Source of the DNA: Bacteroides sp.
GTDB lineage: Bacteria; Bacteroidota; Bacteroidia; Bacteroidales; Bacteroidaceae
Length of the DNA: 62,171 nucleotides
Direction of reading: 5' to 3'
NCBI GenBank assembly: GCA_015060765.1
Contig: SUXW01000020.1
Coordinates: forward strand, 1-62,171
The notes under the pieces were generated by a model. It did not search any database. It saw only the letters and a program-made list of their open reading frames with translations, and was not told where the DNA came from. A program made the translations under genes and the position numbers. Below, one piece after another: positions 54,249 through 62,080 of the stretch (position 1 is its first letter; every line of letters begins with the position of its first letter).

Positions 54249-55097
54249 TTATTTTATCAAATTAGATTCTTCATCTTTGTATTCAGACTTGGATGTAAAC
54301 AAAGAAGATATGTTTCTTAATCCTTTTAAAACTCTCATTTTAAAACTGTCTAAAAGTGTGCCGTCTTTCGAGACCGTTCCATATCCGGTGACTGCTCTTG
54401 CCTTTTGTTTACGTACAAAAACCAATTTCCCGTATTCCCTTAATCCGAAAGCCAATGCGCCATCTTCTCCTCGAATGATATGGGTGCGTATTCCTACTTT
54501 TCGTCCTAATTCCGTATTGTATGCAAAAACCATGCCTCTAACACTCATTTCCGGTCGTTTGAACGATTGCAGGAACAGGTAGCAGTCACGGGTAAATTCA
54601 TAAATCTTCAGTTGCCACCAGGGATGTTCCTTGTCGGGAATGTAACTCCATAAACTGCTGGCACCCACCACGTTTTTCTTTTCGAGTGCATCAACCATTG
54701 TTTCCACATACTTGGGAGGATACATGGTATCCGAATCAATGTTGATGTGATATTTTCCTTTGGCATGGGCCAGTCCACAACTTCGTGCCCAGCCACAACT
54801 GTGACGGGTTTCTGTATAATAGGATACTCCTAATTTCTGGAAAATTTCGGCGGTTCGGTCTTTGGAATCATTGTCCACGCCAATGATTTCTATGGGATAT
54901 TTGCATACGGTATTACTGAGCGACCACAAGCAGGCAAGAAGGTGCTTCTCTTCATTATAACCAATCACCGAAACGGTAACCAGTGGTTGGTCGCTTTGCA
55001 GTCGGGCAATCTTTTCCTTTACCTCTTCAATGATAGGTGCGGGTGCCTCTTCAAACGGCTTTTCATAGACACTTAAATAGGGTTCGTACCATTTCAT
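54249..55097 (-). CDS. Glycosyltransferase, family 2
   Basis: 282 residues, GT-A fold. VSVIGYNEEKHLLACLWSL (about 43-61), VDNDSKDRT and HINIDSDTMYP with the D-S-D metal site near 118. No membrane helices. Its start lies 32 bp after the stop of the upstream gene. It contributes one linkage to the glycan; donor unknown. Confidence 0.87.
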   Translation of the reverse strand: MKWYEPYLSVYEKPFEEAPAPIIEEVKEKIARLQSDQPLVTVSVIGYNEEKHLLACLWSLSNTVCKYPIEIIGVDNDSKDRTAEIFQKLGVSYYTETRHSCGWARSCGLAHAKGKYHINIDSDTMYPPKYVETMVDALEKKNVVGASSLWSYIPDKEHPWWQLKIYEFTRDCYLFLQSFKRPEMSVRGMVFAYNTELGRKVGIRTHIIRGEDGALAFGLREYGKLVFVRKQKARAVTGYGTVSKDGTLLDSFKMRVLKGLRNISSLFTSKSEYKDEESNLIK

Positions 55098-55129
55098 AGG
55101 CTAACAACATTTCTTAATCCTTTTCAAAG

Positions 55130-56266
55130 TTAAGAAATGTTTTCGAATAAATCTACCCATTGGCGCATTATTTTCTCTTCGGTGAAGTCTTCGGCTCGTT
55201 TTCGTGCATCTTTTCCCATTTCTTTGCGTAATTCCTCGTTTTCGATGAGTTGACAGATGCGCTCAGCCAAAGCTTCTATATTTTTAGGTTCTACCAAGTA
55301 TCCGTTTTTACCGTCGGTGATAATGTTTCGTGGACCATGAGGACAATCAAAAGATACACATGGCAGTCCGCAACTCATAGATTCCACAAGCGTCATTCCG
55401 AAACCTTCAAAGCGTGAACTGCATACATAAATGGAACTTTCTTGATAAGCGTCGTATATTCGGGGAGTAGATTCCATTGGAATGATTGTATGTTCCAATT
55501 CATTTTTGACTATAATTGGCTGCAAAAATTTAACATTATCAATTCCGTATATTTTCAAAATCCAATCCGGATGTTTCTCATGTACTAATTTCCAGCATTC
55601 GATAAGCATATCGAATCCTTTTTCATGAGCATATCTACCTACCGAAATCACTTGTTTGTTTTCAAGGAATGATGTCTTTGAGGGAAAATGAGCTATGGGA
55701 TTTGGAATAACGATTGTATTTTCAAGTTCTTTCCAACTGTCTTTGTCCGTTTGAGTCAATACGACGAACCGATCCAGTTTTTTCAATTGAGCCAATAACT
55801 GCTTTTGCCAGAAGTTGGCAAAAAAACTCTTGATGAAATTCGAATTCCCTTTTTCAAAGTTACGATAATGTGCCCTGTTGATGTGTATTTCACCAATCTT
55901 CTTGCTACCATCCTTTATGGATGTGATAAAATTGATTTCCCTTCGTAGTAAAGATACGGTAATATCAGGTCTCAATTCCATTAAAGTGGCAGTCAGTTTC
56001 TTGCGATAGGCACATTGTTTCTTCAGATATACCGGTATTTTTTGAAGAAATGATAAATGCCATAACTCTTCAAAACGAATGTCCAGTTGCACAATGTGTA
56101 CTTTCGGGGATAGAGGATAGTAAGGGGCTTTCCCTTTTCCGTCGGTCAGTACAATGGTCACATCATATCCTGCTACTTCTGCCAGATAATTGGCTTTGGT
56201 GGTCAGTACCCTTTCCACACCACCGGGTATGTATAGAGAGGGAGTGCAATAGACTATTTTTTTCAT
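55130..56266 (-). CDS. Glycosyltransferase, family 4 (paralogue of the gene at 58394)
   Basis: 378 residues from the ATG at 56266, which overlaps the upstream stop (ATGA); a longer open frame into the upstream gene is less likely. YIPGGVERVLTTKANYLAEV near the start and SSRFEGFGMTLVESMSCGLP with CVSFDCPHGP toward the end mark GT4. The same words occur in the first gene of the operon, so the two are paralogues and may add the same sugar or make similar linkages. Confidence 0.88.
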   Translation of the reverse strand: MKKIVYCTPSLYIPGGVERVLTTKANYLAEVAGYDVTIVLTDGKGKAPYYPLSPKVHIVQLDIRFEELWHLSFLQKIPVYLKKQCAYRKKLTATLMELRPDITVSLLRREINFITSIKDGSKKIGEIHINRAHYRNFEKGNSNFIKSFFANFWQKQLLAQLKKLDRFVVLTQTDKDSWKELENTIVIPNPIAHFPSKTSFLENKQVISVGRYAHEKGFDMLIECWKLVHEKHPDWILKIYGIDNVKFLQPIIVKNELEHTIIPMESTPRIYDAYQESSIYVCSSRFEGFGMTLVESMSCGLPCVSFDCPHGPRNIITDGKNGYLVEPKNIEALAERICQLIENEELRKEMGKDARKRAEDFTEEKIMRQWVDLFENIS

Positions 56267-57405
56267 GACTGATACATTTCTTCCAATACTTTTTTCATCT
56301 GTTCTTTCCATGATAGGTGTTTGATGGAATTTCGTATCTCATTGGCGTCAAACTGATTGTTCAGATAGAAATCCAACAAGCGGTTGATGTCGATAGGCGA
56401 TTCATCGGCAGGTGCTTTCAATATATACGGCATGTGCTCGAAATCTTCATCCGTTTCCGAATAGATGAACGGTATGCCTCGGGCTGCATATTCTCGGTTT
56501 TTTAAGGTCTTGATTTTGTCTATTCCGGTACGGTGCCGGCCTAAACTGCCGATGGCAAAATCTGCTTGGTTAAACAGTTCATCCAACTTGTTTCCAAACA
56601 ATGCTCCGTAAAATTTGATGTATTCAGCAATACCATATTTGTCCATGATGGGCTTGAATCCAGGATTGTGTTCAGTGTCATACATTTCAGAACTTGCCAC
56701 ACCACCTACAATGTGGAAATATACTTTTGTCTTCGGATTTTGTTTGTAATATTCTCCCAATCCCGCTATCACTCGGTCGTATCCGTGCCAATAATGCACT
56801 TCGGCTACTCCCAATAAATGAACTTCATGGGGGGGATGCTTTGTTTTTTGTTGGATGGGTATGCAACTAAAGTCTATCCCGTTGGAGATATTGATGGTCT
56901 TTTGCCCAAAAATTTCTTTTACATCCGAAAAGGTGACGATTCTGTCGACTTGCCCAGCTAATTGTCTCCTGAATAATTTATCTATGTAGAGATTTAGTTT
57001 GATTCTATAAGATGCTCCCTTAAATTCATTGTCGTATGGATAAGTCGGAATTTCCATGACGACTTTCATTCCTGCTTTTTTCAGATTCCTGACCAATCCG
57101 ACGGTCATAGGATTTGCATTGTTGAAAGAACGGATATACACAAACTTTATATGATGTTCCTTGGCATAGCGGACAATGGAACCGTAACAGAATCTTTTCT
57201 TGATCTTGGCCCATGTACCGGTACCATAATTCTCAATACAAGTATCGTTTACCATGCGTTTCCGCTGATCTTGTTCGTCGATGATGTATGTACAGAAATG
57301 CACATCATGACCATTCTGGTGTAATCCTTCCACCTGCGCTATCATTTTTTTGCTGATACCGCTGTGCTCGGAAAGTCCGTGATAGGTGAGGTAGAGTATG
57401 TTCAT
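56263..57405 (-). CDS. Glycosyltransferase, GT-B type
   Basis: 380 residues. YLTYHGLSEHSGISKKMIAQ starts a GT-B acceptor domain; HLLGVAEVHYWHGYDRVIAG begins the donor domain, with GSLGRHRTGIDKIKTLKNRE near 285 in place of the usual E-x7-E. This variant is common in capsule gene sets. The 2-bp gap to the upstream gene and the ATGA overlap downstream show tight co-expression. Confidence 0.8.
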   Translation of the reverse strand: MNILYLTYHGLSEHSGISKKMIAQVEGLHQNGHDVHFCTYIIDEQDQRKRMVNDTCIENYGTGTWAKIKKRFCYGSIVRYAKEHHIKFVYIRSFNNANPMTVGLVRNLKKAGMKVVMEIPTYPYDNEFKGASYRIKLNLYIDKLFRRQLAGQVDRIVTFSDVKEIFGQKTINISNGIDFSCIPIQQKTKHPPHEVHLLGVAEVHYWHGYDRVIAGLGEYYKQNPKTKVYFHIVGGVASSEMYDTEHNPGFKPIMDKYGIAEYIKFYGALFGNKLDELFNQADFAIGSLGRHRTGIDKIKTLKNREYAARGIPFIYSETDEDFEHMPYILKAPADESPIDINRLLDFYLNNQFDANEIRNSIKHLSWKEQMKKVLEEMYQS

Positions 57406-57407
57406 GG

Positions 57408-58397
57408 TTAGTCGTATTTCTTCGTTGCCAATAAATATCTGATTCGGATATATAAATCGGGAATGTATGTATAGCAGAAACTAACAAGGTGTTGCTTGAG
57501 TGAACCTTTGAAATAAAGTCCCGGTACTTTTTTCTTCAGATCATTGATAACCTCCATCCGGTGGGGGTAAAGGGAACGGTGATGGGAAAGATACCACAAA
57601 GAAACTTTTAATGAGGCGAATAGATTAAATCTGATTTTTTGTTCACCTATAGGTGATAGAGGCATTTCATTGGATAACCTTTGTATATATTGAATCGTCA
57701 CGTTCATATTATATAATTTCTTCAAATTCATGGTGGACATGATAGAAGTATCATGTCTTCTGTAGATATAGAACTTATATGGTATGGCCATGTATCTTTG
57801 GGCTCTCAAATATGTATGGATGATGAAAGCAGTATCTTCAAAACAACCTATATTTATGAAACCTAGATTGTTGTTTAGCAAAAAATCCCTTTTGAATAGA
57901 TGCATCCAAATGTAACAATACATAGGATCGTTATCTTCCACAAAACCTTGCTCACCAGTCTTGAGTTTACAAATTATTTCTTGGGGTTTATATTTAATTC
58001 CTTTTTCAATTTTCCGATTGTTGGCTTTTATGTAATCTCCTTTCAGAATATCCAATTGATGTTTGATGGCAGTATCCAACATGAATTTTAACGATAAATC
58101 CAGCACTACATCATCCGAGTCCATAAAATGTATATATTCTCCCCTTGCTAATTGGATTCCTTTATTACGGGCAATTGAAGGACCTTGGTTGGTTTGGTTT
58201 ACAACAGTGATATTGTCATAATTGGAAACCAAATCATTGATAATCGATAAGCTTTGATCTGTTGAACCATCATTAATGAGGATTATTTCAAATTCTTCAT
58301 TGGGAATACCTTGTCGATAGATACTTCCGATAGTTTCCTTAATATATTTCTCTACATTATAAACAGGAATAATGATACTTAATTTCAACTTATTCAT
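57408..58397 (-). CDS. Glycosyltransferase, family 2
   Basis: 329 residues. LSIIIPVYNVEKYIKETIGS, ILINDGSTDQS and HFMDSDDVV (D-S-D near 93) are the GT-A/GT2 set. The last 90 residues have weakly hydrophobic helices that could touch the membrane. It overlaps the first gene of the operon by 4 bp. Confidence 0.88.
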   Translation of the reverse strand: MNKLKLSIIIPVYNVEKYIKETIGSIYRQGIPNEEFEIILINDGSTDQSLSIINDLVSNYDNITVVNQTNQGPSIARNKGIQLARGEYIHFMDSDDVVLDLSLKFMLDTAIKHQLDILKGDYIKANNRKIEKGIKYKPQEIICKLKTGEQGFVEDNDPMYCYIWMHLFKRDFLLNNNLGFINIGCFEDTAFIIHTYLRAQRYMAIPYKFYIYRRHDTSIMSTMNLKKLYNMNVTIQYIQRLSNEMPLSPIGEQKIRFNLFASLKVSLWYLSHHRSLYPHRMEVINDLKKKVPGLYFKGSLKQHLVSFCYTYIPDLYIRIRYLLATKKYD

Positions 58398-59536
58398 GAT
58401 TTTACGATTTCGTTAAATAGTTTTTCCCACATAGGCATGATATTTTCTGGAGCATATCGCATGGCAGACAAGTGTGCTTTCCGTCCCATTTCTTTTCTGA
58501 TTTCATCATTCTCCATTAGATAGCATATTTTATCAGCCATCGCTTGTATATCACCATTTGGAATTAGGAATCCATTTTCTCCATCCTTAATGATATCCGA
58601 TGGTCCATACGGACAATCAAAAGATATACAAGGTACTCCATTGGTCATAGCTTCTATCAGTACTAATCCGAATCCTTCGTAACGAGATGGTAATATAAAT
58701 ATAGAATTTTCTTTAAATTTTTCGTATATATATTGAGCTGGTGGATAAATTTTGATGTGATTCTCTAATTCATACTTGATGATTTTATCATGTAACATAT
58801 TTTCCATTTCACCTGCACCGTATATAGATAATTTATATTCGGGATGTTTAAGTGAAACAATTTTCCAAACATCAATAAGCCGATCAAATCCTTTTTGATA
58901 AGTTAGTCGACCGATGGCTATTGCATCGTGAGAAGTAAGTTTACTTGTTGTATCTGCTATTTGAGTGATAATGTTAGGTATAACAAATTTATTGGACAAA
59001 TTCCATTCTTGTGCATCTCCTTGAGTTAGTGCAACAATTGCATTGGCTTTTTTTTGTACAATTCTGTTAGAATGCCATAATTGAATGTTATAAATTAGTT
59101 GTATAAATGCATTCCTTTTTGTACCATCATTTTTACCGGTATATGATTTCGCACAATGAGATTCTATAATTTTTTTTGCTTTACATTTCAATTGGCAAAT
59201 AACATCAGCTTTATAGTAGGTGTTGCCTATAATAATGTCTGGATTAATCGTTTCAATCACTTTTTTGAAGTTAGTTTTGAAACGTTTGTTAATTTGCCAT
59301 CTGACCCATAATCGTTTGGGATATTTATATTGATATTGTATTTGATAACGGGCATCAATATCAATATGTTTCACTTTAGGAGACAAAGGAAACGGATGTG
59401 GATGTGATCCTTGAGCAGCTGTTATCAAATACACATCATGATTATACACTTCTGCCAAGTAGTTTAGCTTGTCTGTAAGAACTCGCTCTAAACCTCCAAT
59501 TCTGGCAAGTGCATCATGTACATAGACTATTTTCAT
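58394..59536 (-). CDS. Glycosyltransferase, family 4; first gene of the glycan operon
   Basis: 380 residues. IGGLERVLTDKLNYLAEV and SRYEGFGLVLIEAMTNGVP with CISFDCPYGP identify GT4 and match the paralogue at 55130. It starts 16 bp after the palindromic operator. No initiating phosphoglycosyltransferase, flippase or polymerase lies in this operon, so the lipid-linked start and export must come from elsewhere. Confidence 0.88.
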   Translation of the reverse strand: MKIVYVHDALARIGGLERVLTDKLNYLAEVYNHDVYLITAAQGSHPHPFPLSPKVKHIDIDARYQIQYQYKYPKRLWVRWQINKRFKTNFKKVIETINPDIIIGNTYYKADVICQLKCKAKKIIESHCAKSYTGKNDGTKRNAFIQLIYNIQLWHSNRIVQKKANAIVALTQGDAQEWNLSNKFVIPNIITQIADTTSKLTSHDAIAIGRLTYQKGFDRLIDVWKIVSLKHPEYKLSIYGAGEMENMLHDKIIKYELENHIKIYPPAQYIYEKFKENSIFILPSRYEGFGLVLIEAMTNGVPCISFDCPYGPSDIIKDGENGFLIPNGDIQAMADKICYLMENDEIRKEMGRKAHLSAMRYAPENIMPMWEKLFNEIVKS

Positions 59537-59551
59537 ACTCCCTAAAAATAC

Positions 59552-59588
59552 TGTAACGGCCGTTACAATAACAACCGTTACAAAAATA
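59552..59588 (-). promoter_or_regulatory. Promoter and palindromic operator of the glycan operon
   Basis: TATTTTTG (59588-59581, minus strand) is the -7 box. It is followed at once by TGTAACGG (59582-59575) and then the perfect 16-bp palindrome TGTAACGGCCGTTACA (59567-59552). Three identical half-sites thus cover the transcription start and the leader, ending 15 bp before the ATG. The central CG and TGTAA arms recall LacI-family operators; the regulator is not identified. Confidence 0.7.
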
Positions 59589-59743
59589 AGAAATATTTCT
59601 CTATTTCTCTACTTTATACTAAAAATTGTTTATTCACTTGAAATAGTGTAATACGCTAACGAATAAATAATAATATCGATGCTTATTTGAAAAGCTATGG
59701 CGAATTTTGAAATCAAAACAAATAAGTAGATCACTATAGAATG
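59589..59743. other. AT-rich gap, nothing further seen
   Basis: No coding frame, hairpin or repeat beyond the features on either side. Confidence 0.4.
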
Positions 59744-59785
59744 AAAAAACAGCCCCTTTGACCTATATGGTCAAAAGGAGCTGTG
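59744..59785 (-). terminator. Terminator of the Xre gene
   Basis: ACAGCCCCTTTGACC (59749-59763) pairs with GGTCAAAAGGAGCTGT (59769-59784), and leftward reading ends in TTTTTT. Confidence 0.85.
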
Positions 59786-59808
59786 GTAATTGTAGGATTA
59801 GAACTTAA

Positions 59809-60120
59809 TTAATAGGTCAATGCGAATTTCAAGCCGACTGCTTCCGAAATCATAATGAATGTAGATAGCTGCATATCGGTTTCACCTTTTTCGAGCATAG
59901 CAACATACTCACGCTTTTTGCCAATCTTTTCAGCAAGCTGTTGCTGGGTAATTCCGGCCGATTTGCGGGCATTTTTTAATACTTCAGCATAGTACCAAGC
60001 ACGAGACTTCGCATCGAATTCATCACGCAAAGTAGTACCTTTTGCTCCGTACTCTTTAACAAACATATCCTCTGTGGTGGGAAGATGTTTGAGCTTGTTA
60101 ATGTCAATCTTTGGTCTCAT
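59809..60120 (-). CDS. Xre/HigA-like HTH regulator
   Basis: 103 residues. The N-terminal 45 residues are a charged extension. The HTH follows: NARKSAGITQQQLAEKIG with KREYVAMLEKGETD (about 52-84). The layout and length match HigA-type antitoxins, but no HigB/RelE-type toxin frame is found upstream or downstream. It is either a solitary regulator or an orphan antitoxin. It is probably autoregulated through the inverted repeat in its own promoter. It could also act on the glycan operator 220 bp away, which is speculation. Confidence 0.85.
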   Translation of the reverse strand: MRPKIDINKLKHLPTTEDMFVKEYGAKGTTLRDEFDAKSRAWYYAEVLKNARKSAGITQQQLAEKIGKKREYVAMLEKGETDMQLSTFIMISEAVGLKFALTY

Positions 60121-60153
60121 TACTGTAAACTATTTATCATTGTTCTCATGATA

Positions 60154-60184
60154 CAAATGTAATACATTTATTACATTTTACAAA
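60154..60184 (-). promoter_or_regulatory. Xre promoter with a 10-bp inverted repeat in the spacer
   Basis: TTTG (60184-60181), 19 bp, TACATTTG (60161-60154) is a full promoter on the minus strand. AAATGTAATA (60155-60164) and TATTACATTT (60169-60178) are perfect arms around CATT, filling the spacer and overlapping the -7 box. Repression by the encoded HTH protein is the simple reading. Confidence 0.7.
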
Positions 60185-60276
60185 GCAAATGCAGAAAAAG
60201 TTTACGGTTGAGTGGAAAATTAACGATGGGTAATTATCCTATCAACACCAGCCCCAGCAACGCCCACCACCAAACT

Positions 60277-60735
60277 TTATAGTTCTTCATACTCGTGGAG
60301 GGCATCGAAACAGGGACATTCTTTGGTGCGTTCCCAACGGTCTATCGTGCCGTTGCCGTTGCGGTCGGGACTCAGGTCGCGGTGTCCGCAGATGCGGGCT
60401 TGGGGATAATCGGCTTTCAGGGCGCGGAGCAGGGCAACCAGTACTTGCTTCTGTTGGGGAGTGCGGGTGTCGGCGGGACGACCGTTTTCATCCAGTCCAC
60501 CTTCGTAGCACACGGCTATGCTGTTGCGATTGTATCCGTAGGCATGGGCACCGGGCTCACTTTCGGGACGCATCCGTTCTATCCGTCCGCTTTTGCGGAT
60601 GTAGTAATGGTATCCTGCCGAAGAGAAGCCTCTCACACGGTGAAAACTGTCGATGTCGGCCGCGGTAATGTCGCGGTCCGAACGGGTGGCGGAACAGTGT
60701 ACCACCACCCAGTCAATAGGTCTGTTGCTGTTCAT
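60277..60735 (-). CDS. N-acetylmuramoyl-L-alanine amidase (amidase_2 type)
   Basis: 152 residues, no signal peptide. VVVHCSATRSD (10-20; zinc His), SAGYHYYIRKSGRI (zinc/substrate region), and GHRDLSPDRNGNG with CPCFDA toward the end form the phage T7 lysozyme-like zinc amidase. It cleaves the bond between the sugar and peptide of peptidoglycan. Export would need a partner such as a holin-like peptide, and the small hydrophobic product next to it could serve (inference). This amidase-smalltalk-HU set is a recurring cassette in Bacteroides. Confidence 0.92.
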   Translation of the reverse strand: MNSNRPIDWVVVHCSATRSDRDITAADIDSFHRVRGFSSAGYHYYIRKSGRIERMRPESEPGAHAYGYNRNSIAVCYEGGLDENGRPADTRTPQQKQVLVALLRALKADYPQARICGHRDLSPDRNGNGTIDRWERTKECPCFDALHEYEEL

Positions 60736-60754
60736 GGCCGGTAGGGTAAGGGGA

Positions 60755-60862
60755 TTACAGGCACGAGGTCAGTCCCAAAGCACCGCCCAAGGCAGTGGCT
60801 ACGGCGATGATCACTTTCAATACTACGCTCCAGATGTTCTTCTTTTCTTTTTCCTGATTCAT
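60755..60862 (-). CDS. Smalltalk protein (35 aa)
   Basis: A frame from the ATG at 60862 to TAA (complement 60755-60757) encodes MNQEKEKKNIWSVVLKVIIA followed by VATALGGALGLTSCL. One membrane helix follows a charged start, and there is a lipobox-like end (LTSC). This fits the Bacteroides 'smalltalk' family, which lies between the amidase and HU-like genes in many genomes. A role in membrane passage of the amidase is possible but not established. Confidence 0.75.
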   Translation of the reverse strand: MNQEKEKKNIWSVVLKVIIAVATALGGALGLTSCL

Positions 60863-60916
60863 AATGATTCGATTTTAACGGTTGGTTGTTCTTGATGTAC
60901 TTGATTGATAGCGGAA

Positions 60917-60944
60917 GGGTAGTGCCTCCGCGAAGGCACTACCC
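60917..60944. repeat. Strong 11-bp hairpin between HU-like and smalltalk genes
   Basis: GGGTAGTGCCT and AGGCACTACCC are perfect arms around CCGCGA. No T run follows on the minus strand, so it may stabilise or process the transcript rather than end it. Confidence 0.6.
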
Positions 60945-60950
60945 GGGTGT

Positions 60951-61385
60951 TTACCCTTCACCGGAAGTGTCGTTTCCTTCCTCCTTGGTGTCCTCCTTCT
61001 CGCGGTACTTTTCATATTCCAGTATCTTCAATGCCTTCTTGGTGGCTTTGCTGGGGGTGAACACTACCTTGGCACGGGTGATGTTGGCACTGGTAAACTG
61101 ATCCGGCGACAAGGCACCTTTGCTGCTGAGGGCCAGACGTACATGCCCTAAGTTACCGATGCGGACAATCATGCCTTTGGCCAGGTGCTCGCGTATCATC
61201 TCGTCGGTAGCGTTGAGCACTGCCATGATGTCGGTCGACGTAAGCGTACAGTTCTTCTCGATCTGTCTCGACATGTCTTCCAAGGTGATTTCGTCGGCAC
61301 TCTTGGCGCAGGCATAATACTTCTTCTCTTCTTCTCGGTTCTGTGGATTGCCACGACCTACTACTACATACTTTACTTTTCCCAT
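60951..61385 (-). CDS. HU-family DNA-binding protein
   Basis: 144 residues. The core from about 30 to 125 follows the HU/IHF order: helices (EDMSRQIEKNCTLTSTDIMAVL), a beta arm (MIVRIGNLGHVRLALSSKG) and KVVFTPSKATKKAL. The C-terminal 20 residues are acidic (KEDTKEEGNDTSGEG), which could modulate DNA binding. It is the long HU form found beside amidase and smalltalk genes. Confidence 0.88.
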   Translation of the reverse strand: MGKVKYVVVGRGNPQNREEEKKYYACAKSADEITLEDMSRQIEKNCTLTSTDIMAVLNATDEMIREHLAKGMIVRIGNLGHVRLALSSKGALSPDQFTSANITRAKVVFTPSKATKKALKILEYEKYREKEDTKEEGNDTSGEG

Positions 61386-61639
61386 AATTCAGTTAGTTTT
61401 TAGGTTAAAAATTACAGATTGATGTTCCTTTTTTCGGAGGCCTCTTTCCTTGGGGAACATTACAAAGGTACATCCTTTCGGATGGACGGAGTATAAAAAT
61501 TAAAACAGAATGAACAAGAATGAACGAAAAGGACCAAATTTCAACTAAATAACAATTTTTAAGTAAATAGTATCGTATTTATCGTTGAAATTGAAGAATA
61601 TTTCTTATTTTTGTGCAAATTTAATAACAAAAAAGAAAG
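61386..61639. promoter_or_regulatory. Divergent promoters of HU-like and DUF4248 genes
   Basis: TACCTTTG (61470-61463, minus strand) is the HU-like -7 box. TTG (61585-61587), 18 bp, TATTTTTG (61606-61613) serves the DUF4248 gene on the + strand, 26 bp before its ATG. Confidence 0.6.
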
Positions 61640-61867
61640 ATGGCAGAACTCATAAAATCGCCCATCAAGTCGTACACTAAAAGTGAGTTGGCACGACTTT
61701 ATAATCCGGAGCTTTGTTACCAAAGCGCCATGCGGACCTTCCGCCAGTGGTTAAAAATGAATCGCGAGCTTAATGCCCGCTTGTCCGAAACCGGGTATTC
61801 CCCTTTACAGCATTCCTTTACTCCCAAACAGGTGGAATTGATATTTCATTTCTTGGGTTACCCTTAA
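61640..61867 (+). CDS. DUF4248 protein
   Basis: 75 residues. IKSYTKSELARLYNPELCYQ at the start and FTPKQVELIFHFLGYP at the end are the family pattern. Probably a small helical DNA-binding or adaptor protein. In Bacteroides it usually lies between the HU-like gene and a primase/VirE-type gene. Here the next gene is missing, replaced by repeats and an IS end. Confidence 0.85.
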   Translation: MAELIKSPIKSYTKSELARLYNPELCYQSAMRTFRQWLKMNRELNARLSETGYSPLQHSFTPKQVELIFHFLGYP

Positions 61868-61954
61868 AAAATCATTCGTATCCTTTGTCAAAAAGATACG
61901 TATCTTTTGATCAAACAATACGTATCTTTTACACGAAAGATACGTATGTTTTTG
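61867..61954. repeat. Four palindromic units phased at 22 bp (array 2)
   Basis: CGTA begins at 61877, 61899, 61921 and 61943, exactly 22 bp apart, each within an 18-bp near-palindrome. Unit 2 is the perfect AAAAGATACGTATCTTTT (61891-61908). It is the same unit and the same spacing as at 28451-28533. It starts at the stop of the DUF4248 gene. Confidence 0.8.
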
Positions 61955-62023
61955 AGCAGTTTTTTCGATCAAAAAACACACTCAATTTAAGAGTATATTC
62001 TTATTATTCTTATATATAATAAG

Positions 62024-62037
62024 GTGGAATTCCACGA
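62024..62037. repeat. Palindrome GTGGAATTCCAC near the IS end
   Basis: A perfect 12-bp palindrome close to the end of the IS30-type gene. A related word, ATCGGCGAATTC, follows. It may belong to the IS terminal repeat or the target site. Confidence 0.4.
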
Positions 62038-62080
62038 TTTTTATAAATCGGCGAATTCAACTTGCAAATGCAATCGAATT

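Noticed and set aside
59552..59567. Invertible promoter as in Bacteroides capsule loci
   Set aside because: Only one compact palindrome is present. No pair of distant inverted repeats flanks the promoter and no Mpi-like recombinase is nearby.
60295..60744. 149-codon + strand frame opposite the amidase
   Set aside because: The amidase has zinc-site motifs and cassette context; the + frame is a GC-rich shadow.
61867..61954. Possible CRISPR array
   Set aside because: The period is 22 bp with self-complementary units and no spacers of 30 bp or so; no cas genes are present.
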